A model generated the notes under the pieces. The model made no database searches and was not told the DNA's origin. It worked only from the letters and a program-made list of their open reading frames with translations. Positions 1-11,948 of a stretch of DNA of 64,000 nucleotides are shown piece after piece. This DNA is from Chlorella sorokiniana (lineage: Eukaryota; Chlorophyta; Trebouxiophyceae; Chlorellales; Chlorellaceae): the NCBI GenBank assembly GCA_025917655.1, contig CP084614.1:2232001-2296000 (forward strand). Direction: 5' to 3'. Position 1 is the stretch's first letter. Each line of letters opens with the position of its first letter. The translations under genes were made by a program, and so were the position numbers.

Positions 1-233
1 CGACAGGGGAACATGCAGCAACCTTAGAACATCGATTCAGTGGCAGGGCAGAAGGTTGAACCATAACCTCATTCTTCGAGTGCCTATTCAAAAGTGGAGG
101 CTCACAGACATTGTAAAGTAGTTACCCAAGAGGCCCATGCGGGAGGGGGGCAGTATATAAACAAAAACGCATGTACAGCTGCAAGCATGACGACAAGGTT
201 CAGCAAGGATTGCTAGTTCTTCTGTTTTTTGCT

Positions 234-3200
234 TTAGTGCTGGTGCTGAAGACCTGCAAGAGCAAGCTGATGGGACCCGCGCACGGCGCTGATCAGGGCC
301 GCTGCCAGGCTGTACCGTCGACGTCGCAAAAGCTCCACCAGGCAGCGCTCCTGCAGGGATACTTCAGCGACTCAGTGTGATGGGAGCAACTTGGCAATCT
401 ACTTAACGACAAAGAATATGCGCCTCACCTTCTCTGCTTGGACCGGCAGCAGGCCCAGGAACCCAGCAGCCATCTCGGCTGTCAGCCCTTCTGCCGCTGC
501 CGCTGGCTGCTGCATGGCATCCATGAGCAAGTCGTACAGGCTGGGCTGCTGCATACCTAGCTGAGGCCCCAGCTGCGGCGCTGCCTGCGGCGGTGCAGTG
601 GGCACCTCAGTCAGCGACAGCTGCGAAGCTGGCTTGGGCTGCGGCTGCTGCTGCGCATAAGTGCCAGCTGGCTGCTCCTGCTGAGGGCCCCCTTGCGCCT
701 TGGCTGCAATGGGAGCAGCGTGCTGGCTGCTGCGCTGGTCAGGCTGTTCTCTGACCGATGCAGAGGCCTCCTGGCGCTGACGCTTCCTTCTATGCGGCAG
801 CGGGCCCTGCCCAGAACACTTCCTGCGCCCATGCGTGCGACTTTCAAGCGCGGCCCGCACCTCTCTGGCGGTGGCAGCTGGATCGCTTAGCAAGGCTGCA
901 GCGCTGCTGGGCTGAGGCACATCCTGGGGCTGCTGCACCTGTGCGCTGTTTGGGGCCGCCAGCGCAGCTTGGTTGTCGCGTTGCTGGCCAACGCTTGTGT
1001 CCAGTTGAGCTGCTGGCCTCTCTGCGCCGTTCAGCCGCATCTGGCGCTTCAACTTGTATCGTGCCCTCCCACCACAGGGCTTGCACAGCCACTGAGCTGG
1101 ATTGGCTGGGTGCCGGTACCATTGACCTGTCACCAAGCTCCTGCCGCCGCTGGGATCTGCTGAGCCGCACTGTGCGCACTGCCGTGGGCCAGTCGTGCAT
1201 GGCGACATCTGCCGCTGCTGCACACGCCTCTCCAGCAGACCCTTGTCAGGCAGCCGCCCAGCGTGTCTATCAGCAAACACCCAGCACGCTCTGCACAGCT
1301 GCGCTTGCGTTGCCGGATGCCTGCGCCAGTGGTCAGATGTCCATGAGCAGCGGCAGTGTGAGCAGCGCTGTGCCTCCTCCTCTTCCTCAAGGCCGTGCCC
1401 CTCCTGCTGGCTGCCTGACGTGTCGTCCTTGCACGGGGCTGAATGCTGCTCGTCTGGCTCTGCTGCGCCTGCAAGCTGAGCGGCATGCTGTGCCTCTAGT
1501 GCAGGCAGTCTGGGTGGCGGCTTCAAGCGGGGATCGCGGCTGCTGCCAGGAATCCTGCCAAGGCTGGGCATGGCTTTGCTGGGCTGCAACAGCAGTGCGG
1601 CTTGGCTGCCGCCGCCTGGCTGCCGCGTCACTGCTGCATTGCTTGGATTGCCAGGGCTCCCCACCGGAGGATGGTATTGGACATCAGCTTGAGTTAACGG
1701 TTGGGGCCTGCAATGGTGAACGAAATCACCATACTCTGGCACAGGCAGGAAACCGTGCCTCACCTTCTCTGCTTGCAACGTCAGCAGATCAGAAAACCCG
1801 CCCGCCGACTCGGCTGTCAGCCCTGCTGCTGCTGCCGCCGGCTGCTGCCTGGCATCCAGGAGCAAGTCGTTGTTGCGCTGGTCAGGCTGTTCTCTGACCA
1901 AAGCATGAGTCTCTCTGGCGCTGGCGCTTGCTGCTGTGCGGCTGCGGGCCCTGCCCAGAACGCTTTCTGCGCCCATGCGTGCGACTTTCAGGCTCGGCCC
2001 GCACCTCTCCGGCGGTGGCGGCTGGACCCCTCATCAAGGCTGCAAGGCTGCAGGGCTCGTCCTGGGGCTGCTGCACCTCCGCGCTGTTAGGAGCCACCAT
2101 CACAGCGTGACTGGTGCGCTGCTGCCCATTGGTCGCATCAATCAGAGCTGCTTGCTGGCCAGAGGCGTTCAGCTGCATCTGGCGCCTGAACCTGCATCCA
2201 ATCCTTGCACCACAGGGCATGCACAGCCACTGGGCAGGATTGGCTGGGCGCCGGTGCCAGAAAACCTTTGCATAGCTCCTGCCGCCGCTGGGGTCTGACG
2301 AGCCGCACTCCGCGCACTGCCGTGGGCCGGTCGTGCATGGCGACATCTGCCGCTGCCGCTCTCGCCTCTCCAGCACGCCCTCGTCAGGCAGCCGTCCAGC
2401 GTGATTATCAGCAAACTGCCTGCAGGCGTTGCACAGCTGCGCCCGCGTGGCAGGGTGCTTGTGCCATGCAAAAGATGTCCAAGTGCAGCTGCAGTGGGAG
2501 CAGCGCTGTGCCTCCTCCTCTTCCTCTGGGCTGTGCCCTGCTGCTGGTTGCCTGACATGTCGTCCTCCCCCAGAAGTGCCGCCCGCTGGTCTGGCTCTGC
2601 TGCGCCTGCAATATGAGCTGCCTCCTGTGCCACTGATGCAGGCAGTCTAGGCGCGGCGGCTTCAAGCGGGGACCGCGGCTGCTTCTGCCAGGGCTGGGCA
2701 TGGCGTCGCTGGGCGGCGATAGTGGTGCGGTGTGGGCACCGCTGGCTGGCGGCGGCGGCACTGCCGCATCGGCTGGATCGCCATAGCTTCCCATCTGGGA
2801 ATGGACACGGACATTAGCTCAGCCAACGTTAGGGGATGCAGTGGGGCTCATTGCCTGGCTTCGTGGTGGGGTCCTCGTTCGTGCCGAAGCCCCTGCGTTG
2901 GCACCTGCTCACCTCAAAGCGTCCTGAAGCTGCGCCCTTCAGGCACTCGTTTGCTGCCTTGTGAGCGGCGGAAACTGAACCTAGCAGTCCGATACACGGC
3001 GTCCTTGGCACCCTGAGGGTCTCACACAATCCCACTGACACACAACAACGAAACAGATTGGTCGTTAGTTCCTTTCGCAGACAAACCCACTGACACAGCA
3101 GCGCCGTCCTGCAGCCCGCCCAGCGCACAGCATGCCGGCCGTGTTGGCTGTCAAGGCCTCCTCCTTCTCCACCTGCTGCCGCTTTTTTCGCAGGCGGCGT

Positions 3201-3284
3201 TTCACCTGCCTGCTGGCCGACTCCACCCAGCAAATGGGGAGAAGGCCGTCCCATCCTCACCTTCACAGCTAGCCGCCCCTTCAC
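234..3284 (-). CDS. GATA-like zinc-finger repeat protein, tandem gene 3 (3'-most)
   Basis: Function not known. Two copies of the family's long exon are visible: about 1764-2794 and 429 to about 1690. A short terminal exon (234-350) follows CTGCAG and encodes ERCLVELLRRRRYS...HQH-stop. A remnant of the 5' exon (about 3050-3284) keeps the basic stretch RQVKRRLRKKRQQVEKEEAL. Each long exon encodes two Cys4 fingers: CSHC-X19-CRAC with a WRRHP core, and CAQC-X27-CKPC with WYRHPANPAQWLC. Their spacing and W-R...LC-C pattern resemble GATA fingers. Then come Gln/Pro/Ala-rich linkers with a basic RRKRSGQG patch and a conserved end, LYDLLMDAMQQPAA...LLPVQAEK. The first long exon has an internal deletion and the second has lost its splice acceptor (see findings). 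DNA binding is inferred. Confidence 0.55.
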
Positions 3285-6200
3285 TCAGCAGGGCATCTCA
3301 ACCCTCAAGGCAGGCTTTCTGTTATCAAACACACACAAAGTAAGGATGCGGCCAGCGTCCTCTGGCAATTTTTCATGCCGGCGGCAGCGCCGCAAGCGCC
3401 ACTCGCAGCGCAGTGCGGACCAGCGCTGCCGCCGCGCTGTACTGTCCACGACACAGCAGGTGGGCAAGGCATCGCTCCTGCAGTTTGCCAGAGGAGGAAT
3501 GTGTACCGAACCATGGGGGAAAGGTGTGCTTTGCGACAAACCGAGTTTGCAGCATTCACACTCAACATGCTGCGAGCGGCAGGAAGTGGAATCTCACTTT
3601 CTCTGCTTGTACAGGCAGCAGGCCCAGGAACCCAGCAGCCATCTCGACAGTCAACCCTGCCGCTGCTGCAGCTGGCTGCTGCATGGCATCCATGAGTAAG
3701 TCGTACAGGCTGGGCGGCTGCACAGCTGGCTCAATGGCAAGTTGCGGCGCTGCCTGCGGCTGAGCAGTAGGCACCTCAGCCAGCGATAGCTGGCTGGCGC
3801 TGCTGCTGAGGGGCATGAAAGCGGGCTGGCTGCTCCTGCTGAGGAGCCTCTGGCGCGGTGGCTGCAGTGGGCGCAGCGTGCTGGTTGTTGCGCTGGTCCT
3901 GCTGTTCTATGACCGATGCAAGGGTCACCTGGCGTCGGCGCTTGCTGCTGTGCCGCTGCGGGCCCTGCCTGAGACGCTTCCTGCGCCCATGCGTCCGACT
4001 TTCAGGCTCGGCCTGCAACTCTGGGGCTGTGGAGGCTGGATCGCTCAGCAAGGCTGCAGTGCTGCTGGGCTGAGGCACATCCTGGGGCTGCTGCACCTGC
4101 GCGCTGTTGGGGGCCGCCGGCGCAGCCTGGTTGTGGCGCTGCTGCCCATCCGTAGCATCAATTGGAGCCGCTTGCTGGCCAGCGGCATTCCTCAGCATCT
4201 GGCGCTTGAGCATGTTTTGTATCCTCTTCCCACAGGGCATGCACAGCCACTGGGCAGGATTGGCTGGATGCCGGCGCCATTGAACCCAACCATAGCTCCT
4301 GCCGCTGCTGGGGTCTGACGAACCGCACTCTGCGCACTGCCGTGGTGCACCATGCCGCATCCGCTCGCGCCTCTCCAGCACGCCCTTGTCAGGCAGCCGG
4401 CCGTCATGATCAAAGGCAAACTGCCAGCACGCTTGGCACAGCCGCGCCCGCGTGGCCGGATGCCTGCGCCAGCCATAAGTTGCCCATGTGCAGCTGCAGT
4501 GAGAGCAGCGCCGTGCCTCCTGCTCTTCCTCTGGGCTGTGCCCCTCCTGCTGGTTCCCTGCCACGTCGTCCTCCCCTAGAAATATCCCCTGCTCGTCTGG
4601 CTCCGCTGGGTCTGCAGGCTGAGCTGCCTGCTGTGCCTCTGGTGCAGGCTGTCTGGATGGCGGCTTCAAGCGGGGATCGCGGCTGCTTCTGCCAGGGCTG
4701 GGCATGCCGTCGCTGGGCAGCGACAGCGGTGCGGTGTGGGCGCCGCTGGCTGGCTGCGGCGGCACTGCCGCATCGGCTGGATCGCCAGGGCTTCCCATCT
4801 GAGAATTGAAAAATTGTATGGGATGATGGCTGAACTTCGTTTGGGGCTCACTGCCTGGCTTCGTCGTGGGGCCCTCGTTCGGGCCGAAGCCTCTTCGGTT
4901 GCACCCGCTCGCCTATAAAGAGCCCCGCACGATCGGCGCCCTTCAGGCACTCGTTGGCTGCCTTGTGAGCGGCGGGCGCCGAACGAGCAGTCTGATACAC
5001 GGTGTCCTTGGTAGCTTGAGGGTCTCACACAATCACACTGATAACACTCACACAGCATGCCGGACATGTCGTCTGTCAATGTCTCCACCTCCTCCACCTG
5101 CTGCCGCTTCTTTGCAGGCGGTGCTCGACCTGTCTGCTGGCCGCCTTCACCTCCTGCGCCCGCCGCTTCAGCATGCCCACAGCCACGGGGGCGTGGGCGG
5201 TACTGCTGCCGCCCGGGGGCCCTGCCTGCTGGTTGCCGCCAGCCTGCAGAGCCCGCTGGAGCGAGGCAGCCTGGTTCCTGCTCAAGCCGGGCAATGCCAG
5301 CATGCAGCGCTGCCGCCTCCTGCTCCTGCGCCCTGACCGCCGCGCTTTGCAATGGCGCCAGCAGCGGCAGCAGGCAGCGGAATATCAGAAACTGCCACCT
5401 CTAGCCACAAAGCAGCGGTGTCTGCTTATCTGCTGTTGCCAGCATCACCGTCATGCCTGCTGTTGCTGCTGCTAGCTGCTGAACTGCATCAATCGGAAGG
5501 CTGGACCCTCGGAATTCATTCGCAGATGACTTTTCAATGTGGTTGAGGCGCCCAAAATGTATATTGCAAAGCTGTAACCCGAGAGGCACTGGAGGGAGGG
5601 CAGTATTGATTCATAAAAGGCATGCATCGCTGCATGCCGAGAAGCTTGAGCAAGGATTGCTGACTCATCCTCTTTTGCTTTAGTGCTGGTCTTGAAGACC
5701 GGCAAGCGCAAGCCGATGGCACCCGCACACGGCTTTAATCAAGGCCGCTGCACCGCTGTACTGTCGACGTTGCAACAACTCCACCAGGCAGCGCTCCTGC
5801 AGGGATACTTCAGCAACTCAGTGTGATGGGAGCAACTTGACGATCCACTTGCAATGACTAAAGAAGCCACACCTCACCTTCTCGGCTTGAACCGGCAGCA
5901 AGCCCAGGAACCCTGCCGCCACCTCGACTGTCAGCCCTGCTGCTGCTGCCGCTGGCTGCTGCATGGCATCCATGAGCAAGTCATACAGGCTGGGCTGCTG
6001 CACAGCTGGCTCGGGAGCAACCTGCGGCGCTGCCTGCTGCTGAGCAGTTTGCATCCTATCCAGCGTCAGCCGCATGTCTGGTTGGTGCTGCTCCTGCTGC
6101 CGAGGGGCATGAGTGCGTGCTGGCTGCTCCTGATGAGGGCCTCCGGCGCCATGGCTGCAATGGGCGCAGCGTGCTGGTTGCTGCGCTGGTCAGGCTGTTC

Positions 6201-9200
6201 TCTGACCAATGCAGAGATCTCATGGCGCCGGCGCTTTCTTCTTTGCGGCTGCAGGCCCTGTCCAGAACCCTTCCTGCGCCCATGCGCCTGACTTCCATGC
6301 TCAAGCCGCACCTCTCTGGTCTTGACGGCTGGATCACTCAGCGAGGCTGCAGTGCTGCTGGGCTGAGGCACATGCTGGGGCTGCTGCACCTGAGCGCTTT
6401 GGGGGCCACCAGCACAGCGTGGCTGTCATGCTGCTGCCCATTGCTTGCATCAGTTGGAGCCGCCTGCTGGCCAGCAGCGTTCCTCTGCATCTGGCGCCTG
6501 AACCTGCATTCAATCCTCTTACCACAGGGCATGCACAGCCACTGAGCGGGATTGGCTGGGTGCCGGAGCCAGCGAGCCTTTGCATAGCTCCTGCCGCTGC
6601 TGGGGTCTGACGAGCCGCACTCTGCGCACTGGCGTGGGCCGGTCGTGCACGGCGGCATTCGCCGCAGCCGCTCACGCCTCTCCAGCACGCCCTCGTCAGG
6701 CAGCTGCCCTGCGTGGTTTATAAAAAACTGCCTGCAAGCGTTGCACAGCCGCGCCCGTGTGACCGGGTGCCTGCACCAGCGACCAAATGTCCATGTGCAG
6801 CTGCAGTGGGAGCAGCACCGTGCCGCCTCCTCTTCCCCTTGGCTGTGCCCCTCCTGATGGTTGCCAGACGTGTCGCCCTTCCCCAGGGCTGTCCTCTGCT
6901 CGTCTGGCTCGGCTGCGTCTGCAGGATGAGCTGCCTGCTGTGCCTCTAATGCAGGCTGTCTGGATGGCGGCTTCAAGCGGGAACGCGGCTACTCCTGCCA
7001 AGGCTGGGCATGGCGCCGCTGGGCAGCGACAGTAGTGCGGTGTGGGCGCCGCTGGCTGGCTGCGGCGGCGCTGCTGCATCGCCTGGAACGCCAACGCTTT
7101 TCATCTGACAATGGACAAGGACATCAACTTGCGTGAAATTAGGGCGGCAGTGGGGCAGTAACTGTCTTTGCAGCAATCACATCCAGCAAGCCACCCCAAC
7201 ATTCGAAAGCTCACCTTCTCTGCTTGCACCGGCAGCAGGCCCAGGAACCCAGCCGCCACCTCAGCGGTCACCCCTGCTGCTGCTGCCGCCGCTGGCTGCT
7301 GCATGGCATCCATAAGCAAGTCGCCCTGGCTTGGCTGCGTCACAGCTGGTTTGGGAGCAACCTGCGGCGCTGCCTGCGGCTGAGCAGTGGGCACGTCAGT
7401 CAGCGTCAGCTGCATGGCTGGCTGGCGCTGCTGCTGCTGAGGGGCATGCATACGTGCTGGCTGTTCCAGCTGAGGGGTCTCTGGCGCAGTGGGCGCAATG
7501 GGCACAGCGTGCTCGTTGCTGCGCTGGTCAGGCTGTGCTCTGACCAATGCAGGGGCCTCCTGGCGCTGGCGCTTGCTGCTATGCGGCTGTGGGCCCTGCC
7601 CAGAACGCTTCCTGCGCCCAAGCGTACGACTCTCAGGCTCCGCCCGCACCTCTCTGGCGGTTGCAGCTGGACCGCTCAGCAAGGCTGCAGGGCTGCTGGG
7701 CTGAGGCACATCCTGGGGCTGCTGCACCTGCGCGCTGTTTGGGGCCGCCAGCACGGCGTGACCGTCGCGCCGCTGCCCATCCCTCGCATCAATTAAAGAT
7801 GCTTGCTGTCCATCTGCGTTCAGCTGCATCTGGCACTTAAAATTGAGATGCATCCTCATACCACAGGGCGTGCACAGCCACTGGGCAGGATTTGCTGGGT
7901 GCCGGTACCACTGACTTCTTGCATACTTCCTGCCGCCGCTGCGGACTGACGAGCCACACTCTGCGCACTGCCGTGGGCCGATGCATGGCGGCATTCGCCG
8001 CAGCCGCTCACGCCTCTCCAGCACGCCTTTGTCAGGCAGCTGCCCAGCGTGTCCTTTGGCAAAGTGCCAGCATGCCCTGCACAGCTGCGCCCGCATGGCC
8101 GCGTGCCTGTGCCAGCCGCCAGCTGTCCGTGTGGAGTTGCAGTGGGAGCAGCGCTGTGGCTCCTCCTCTTCCCCTTGGCTGTGCTGCTCCTGCTGGCTGC
8201 CTGACGTGTCGTCCTCCCCCAGAACTGTCCCAAGCTCGTCTGGCTCTGCTGCGCCTGCATGCTGAGCTGCATGCTGTGCCTCTGGTGCAGGCGGTCTTGG
8301 TGGCGGCCGCAAGCGGGGATCGCGGCTGCTTCTGCCAGGGCTGGGCATGGCGCTGCTGCGTTGCAATAGTGCTGCGGCGTGGCCGTCGCTGGCTGGCCGC
8401 GGCGGCGATGTTGCATCGCCTGGAACGCCAGGGCTTTCCATCTGAGGTTGGTATTGGATAAAAGAAAATGCTCTAATTAGGGACGGCAATTGGGCACTTA
8501 CTGTGTTTACAGCATTCACATCCAGCATGACACCCCAAAAGTCTGCATCTCACCGTGACTGCTTGCACCGGCAGCAGGCCCAGGAACCCAGACGCCGTCT
8601 CGGCAGTCAGCCCTGCTGCTGCTGCCGCCGCTGGCTGCTGCATGGCATCCTTGAAAAGTCGCAGTGGCTGGGCTGCTGCAGAGCCGGCTTGGGAGCCAGC
8701 GGCGGCGCTGCCTGCGACGGTACAATGGGCACCTCAGTCAGCGACAGCTGCAAGGCCGGTTGGCGCTGCGGCTGCTGAGGGGCATGAATACGTGCTGGCT
8801 GCTCCTGCTGAGGCTTCTGGCGCAATGGGCGCAGCGTGCTGGCTGCTGCGCTGGTCAGGCTGTGCTCTGACCGATGCAGGGGCCGCCTGACGCTGGCGCT
8901 TGCTGCTGTGCGGCTGCGGGCCCTGCCCAGAACGCTTCCTGCGCCCTGCAGAACCGTTCAGCAAGGTTGCAGGGCTGCTTGGCTGAGGCACATCCTGGGG
9001 TTGCTGCACCTGCGCGCTGTTCGGGGCCAACAGCACAGCCTGGCTGTCGAACTGCTGCCCATCCCTCGCATCAATCGGAGATGTTTGATGGCCAGCTGCA
9101 TTCAGCTGCATCTGGCGCCGGAACTTGTATCGTATCCTATCACCACAGGGCGAGCATAGCCACTGGGCAGGATTGGCTGGGTGCCGGTGCCAGCGACCTT

Positions 9201-9722
9201 TTGCATAGCTCCTGCGGCTGCGGGAATCTGACGAGCCACACTCTACGCACTGCCGTGGGCCGATGCATGGCGGCATTTGCCGCAGCTGCTCACGCCTCTC
9301 CAGCACGCTCTTGTCAGGCAGCTGCCCAGCGTGTTCATAAGCAAATCGCCAGCATGCTCTGCACAACCGCGCCCGCGTAATGTGGTGCCTGCGCCAGTCA
9401 CCAGTTGTCCATGTGCAGCTGCAGTGGGAGCAACGCCATGCCTCCTCCTCTACCTCTGGGCTGTGCCCCTTGTACTGGTTGCCTGACGTGTCGTCCACCC
9501 CCAGGGCTGGCCCCTGCTCGTCTGGCTCCGCTGCGCCTGCAGGCTGAGCTGCCTGCTGTGCCTGTAATGCAGGCTGTCTGGATGGCGGCTGCAAGCGGGG
9601 ATCGCGGCGACTCCTGCCAAGGCTGGGCATGCCGTCTCTGGGCGGCGACAGCGGCTTCGCTTGGCTGCGCCGCCTGGTTGCAGCGGCACGGCTGCATCGG
9701 CTGGAACGGTAGGGCTTCCCAT
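429..9722 (-). repeat. Array of six reiterated ~1.2 kb zinc-finger exons
   Basis: Six copies of one exon, all minus strand, lie at about 8554-9722, 7215-8441, 5878-7104, 3598-4798, 1764-2794 and 429-1690. They share the same order of motifs: an ATG after the acceptor, SRDPRLKPPSRQPA, an acidic tract, two Cys4 fingers, NSAQVQQPQDVPQPSS, REVRAEPESRTHGRRKRSGQ, REQPDQRS, LTEVPTAQPQAAPQ and LLMDAMQQPAAAAAGLTAE. Similarity extends into the short flanking introns, so whole exon-plus-intron units were duplicated. Confidence 0.8.
3373..5352 (-). CDS. GATA-like zinc-finger repeat protein, tandem gene 2
   Basis: Middle member of the three-gene array and the simplest. It has a 5' exon (about 5060-5352), one long zinc-finger exon (3598-4798, acceptor CAG before ATGGGAAGCCC, donor after QAEK), and a terminal exon (3373-3477) encoding ERCLAHLLCRGQYSAAAALV and ending LPPA-stop. 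The long exon reads in one frame through an acidic EEEQEARRCSHC start, finger 1, LPDKGVLERRERMR, finger 2 (CAECGSSDPSSGRSYG...CMPCG) and the Q/P-rich tail. The 5' exon has a predicted helical RNQAASLQRALQAGG segment and RQVEHRL, but changes frame by one base before KKRQQVEEVETL when compared with gene 1. The start codon is uncertain. No enzymatic motif is seen; a chromatin or transcription role is inferred from finger spacing only. Confidence 0.6.
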
Positions 9723-10489
9723 CTGAGAATGAACACGGACATCAACGCGAGTTCACGTTGGGGGCAGCAGGTAAGGCTCACTGCCTGGCTTGGTGGTGGT
9801 GTCCTCGTTCGGGCCGAAGCCCCTGCGGTCGCACCCGCTCACCTTCGAAAAGCCCTGCACGAACGGCGCCCTTCAGGCACTCGTTTGCTGCCTTTAGAGC
9901 GGCGGGCGTCGAACGAGCAGTCTAATACACGGTGTCCTTGGTAGCTTGAGGGTCTCACACAATCACTGACACACAAATACGAGAAGTTGGTCGCCAGTCC
10001 CTTTCACAGACGAACCCTCTGACACAGCAGCGCTCTCTGCAGCTTGCCCAGCAGCGCGCCCAGCATGCCGACCGCGTTGGCGTTCAAGGTCTCCACCTGC
10101 TGCCGCTTCTCTCGCAGGCGGTGCTCGACCTGTCTGCTGGCCGCCTCCACCTCCTGCCCCCGCCGCTTTGGCATGCCCACAGACTGGGTGGGCGTGAGCG
10201 ATGCCGCTGCCGCGCTGGACGGTCCTGCCTGCTGGTCGCCGCCAGCCTGCCGAGCCCGCTGGAGCAGGGCAGCCTGGTTCCTGCTCAAGCCGGGCAATGC
10301 GAGCCCGCAGCGCTGCCGCCTCCCCCTCCTGCTCCCTGACCGCCGCGCCTTGCAGCGGCGCCAGCAGCGGCAGCAGGCAACGCAGCGTTTAGAGCGCAGC
10401 GCCGTGAAAGCGTGGAAGTGGTCGCTGCCGCCTGTGCTGGCCTTCAGTTGGCCGGCACGACTGCTGAGGCTGCAGGGCCAGGCCTGCAA
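5680..10489 (-). CDS. GATA-like zinc-finger repeat protein, tandem gene 1 (three finger exons)
   Basis: The largest family member. The 5' exon (about 10030-10489) encodes LSRNQAALLQRARQAGG, a Lys/Arg-rich MPKRRGQEVEAASRQVEHRL and KRQQVETLNANAVGMLGALL, probably coiled coil. Three tandem long exons follow: 8554-9722, 7215-8441 and 5878-7104. Each starts after TCAG at an ATGGAAAGC/ATGGGAAGC-like site and stops at a GTGAG donor after QAEK or an equivalent. The last exon, 5680-5796, encodes ERCLVELLQRRQYSGAAALI and ends QDQH-stop. Introns between long exons are only about 110 bases. Splicing all three in phase would give six Cys4 fingers in one protein. The first long exon changes frame near 9650, which could be decay or sequence error. 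The promoter should lie in 10490-10606. Exon phase agrees between copies; function is unknown. Confidence 0.6.
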
Positions 10490-10606
10490 GCCCGTACAGC
10501 TGCTGTCCTAAACACAGGTTCTGACTTGCTCTAGCTAGTGCATGAACAGCACGCACTGGATTGTGCTGGAACTGCTGCTTTGGTCTGATGCTTCCATGGC
10601 CAGGCA

Positions 10607-11762
10607 TCAAGTGCTGCTGCAGCTGCCGCCCAGCTTGAGCGCGGTGAGGAAGAGCGGCTCCAGCCCTGCTGCCCTGCTGGCCGCCGCCAGCCGCCCCATG
10701 TCCTCCTCCCCCAGCTCTTGCACGCCCCGTGGCAGTCGCCGCGCAGCCTCCAGCTCCTGCTTGAGTGGACCGTCAGTAACACTCAGCAGCTGGCGAGGTG
10801 TCAGCAGGGACAGGTGTTTGTAAAACGTGGCAGTACGGCAGGCCCCTTAACCCAGCTGTCGCAGAGCGGGTGCCCACCTGCTGGCTGGCAACCGCCACGT
10901 CCTCCTCCCCCTCACAGCCATGGCCTGCCAGCGCAGGCGCCGCAGCCGCTGCAGGTACTCGTCCACGTCGCTGCCCGCACCCTGCAGCAGACGAGCGGAT
11001 GCGAGCGCAGAAGGACAAGGCTTGTGTGCTCGCACCAGCGCGCACTGCGACCTGCGCGGCAGGAGGCCAGTGGCGGGGCAGGCTCTGCTGCTCGCTGCCG
11101 CGCACCTCAACCAGCAGCACGCCAGGGAACCCCGGCTTGCTGTACCCGCCCAGCCCCAGCTCGTTGCCCCACGCCACGATGCTCTTGCGCTTGTTCAGGT
11201 TCTTGATGTGGTGGAACCACACGCAGCGCCGGCTGAGCACCCCCTGCCGCAACTCCTGCCGCCCACCCGCCTGTCCGGTGGCGTCGCCAACGCTGCCAGG
11301 CGGCTGCTGCGCGGCCTGCTGCCGCTCCGCCGCCTCGGCCTCTGCCAGCTGCCGCGCCGCCTCCGCAAGCCTGGCTGACACCAGCAGCAGGCAGGGCGTG
11401 CCGTCCCGGGCGCATTCGCCAGCCGTGCTGCTGGCCGCCGCTTGGAGCACGTCTGCGGCGGGCCGGGAGGCGTTGCAGAGGACCTGCAGCCCCGGCTCCC
11501 CGCTGCTGCCACGCGGCAGAGTGAACTTCAGCTGCACTGGCTGGCCAGCCAACTCCACTCCGGGTAGGCGCAGGGTGGCTGACAGCGCGGGCACGTCGTG
11601 CAGCTCCGCCGCAGCAGGCCCCGCCACTACTGCCGCCGCAAAGCGAAGCGCGGTCGCCTCGGCAGCCGTGAAGCTGAGCTCTCCATCGGGGTAGCAAGCC
11701 TGCAGTGCTTCGATTTCATCAAGCTGCGCCTGCAACAAGCTCAGTCGCGTGCCGTCCTGCAT
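10607..11762 (-). CDS. RWD domain protein, RWDD2 family
   Basis: About 301 residues from three exons: 11106-11762, 10981-10916 and 10789-10607. Residues 1-125 read as an RWD domain (LLQAQLDEIEALQACYPDGE at the start, typical of GCN2-type RWD folds). Around residues 190-220 comes the second conserved block of this family, WFHHIKNLNKRKSIVAWGNE followed by YSKPGFPGVLLVE, then VDEYLQRLRRLRWQAMA. The C-terminus has LPRGVQELGEEDMGRLAAAS and LEPLFLTALKL, like animal RWDD2A/B. I place the exon 2 donor at GCT/GTGAGG (10915) because it restores frame into exon 3. Family proteins are conserved but poorly characterised; RWD domains usually mediate protein contacts. Confidence 0.8.
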
Positions 11763-11948
11763 CTGCGCATGTCTGGTGGGGAGTTGGGCCTAAAACAGCA
11801 ACTGCGATGCAACCTGAGATCATCAGCTGTCAGGTGCAACTGATCATTCACTAAATGGTGTCGGTTTAGTACAGCAGCAGGTACACCCAGCTGCTTTTTT
11901 CAGCATTGCCGAGCAACCCAAAACGCTGTTGCAATTCAGACGGGCATC

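Noticed and set aside
399-1976. A 525-codon minus-strand frame taken as a complete protein.
   Set aside because: Its end (VRRIFFVVK) is intron sequence after the QAEK donor; the real terminal exon is at 234-350.
10773-11762. Single-exon reading of the RWDD2-like gene.
   Set aside because: The open frame misses VDEYLQRLRRLRW and the conserved C-terminus; three exons recover the whole family pattern.
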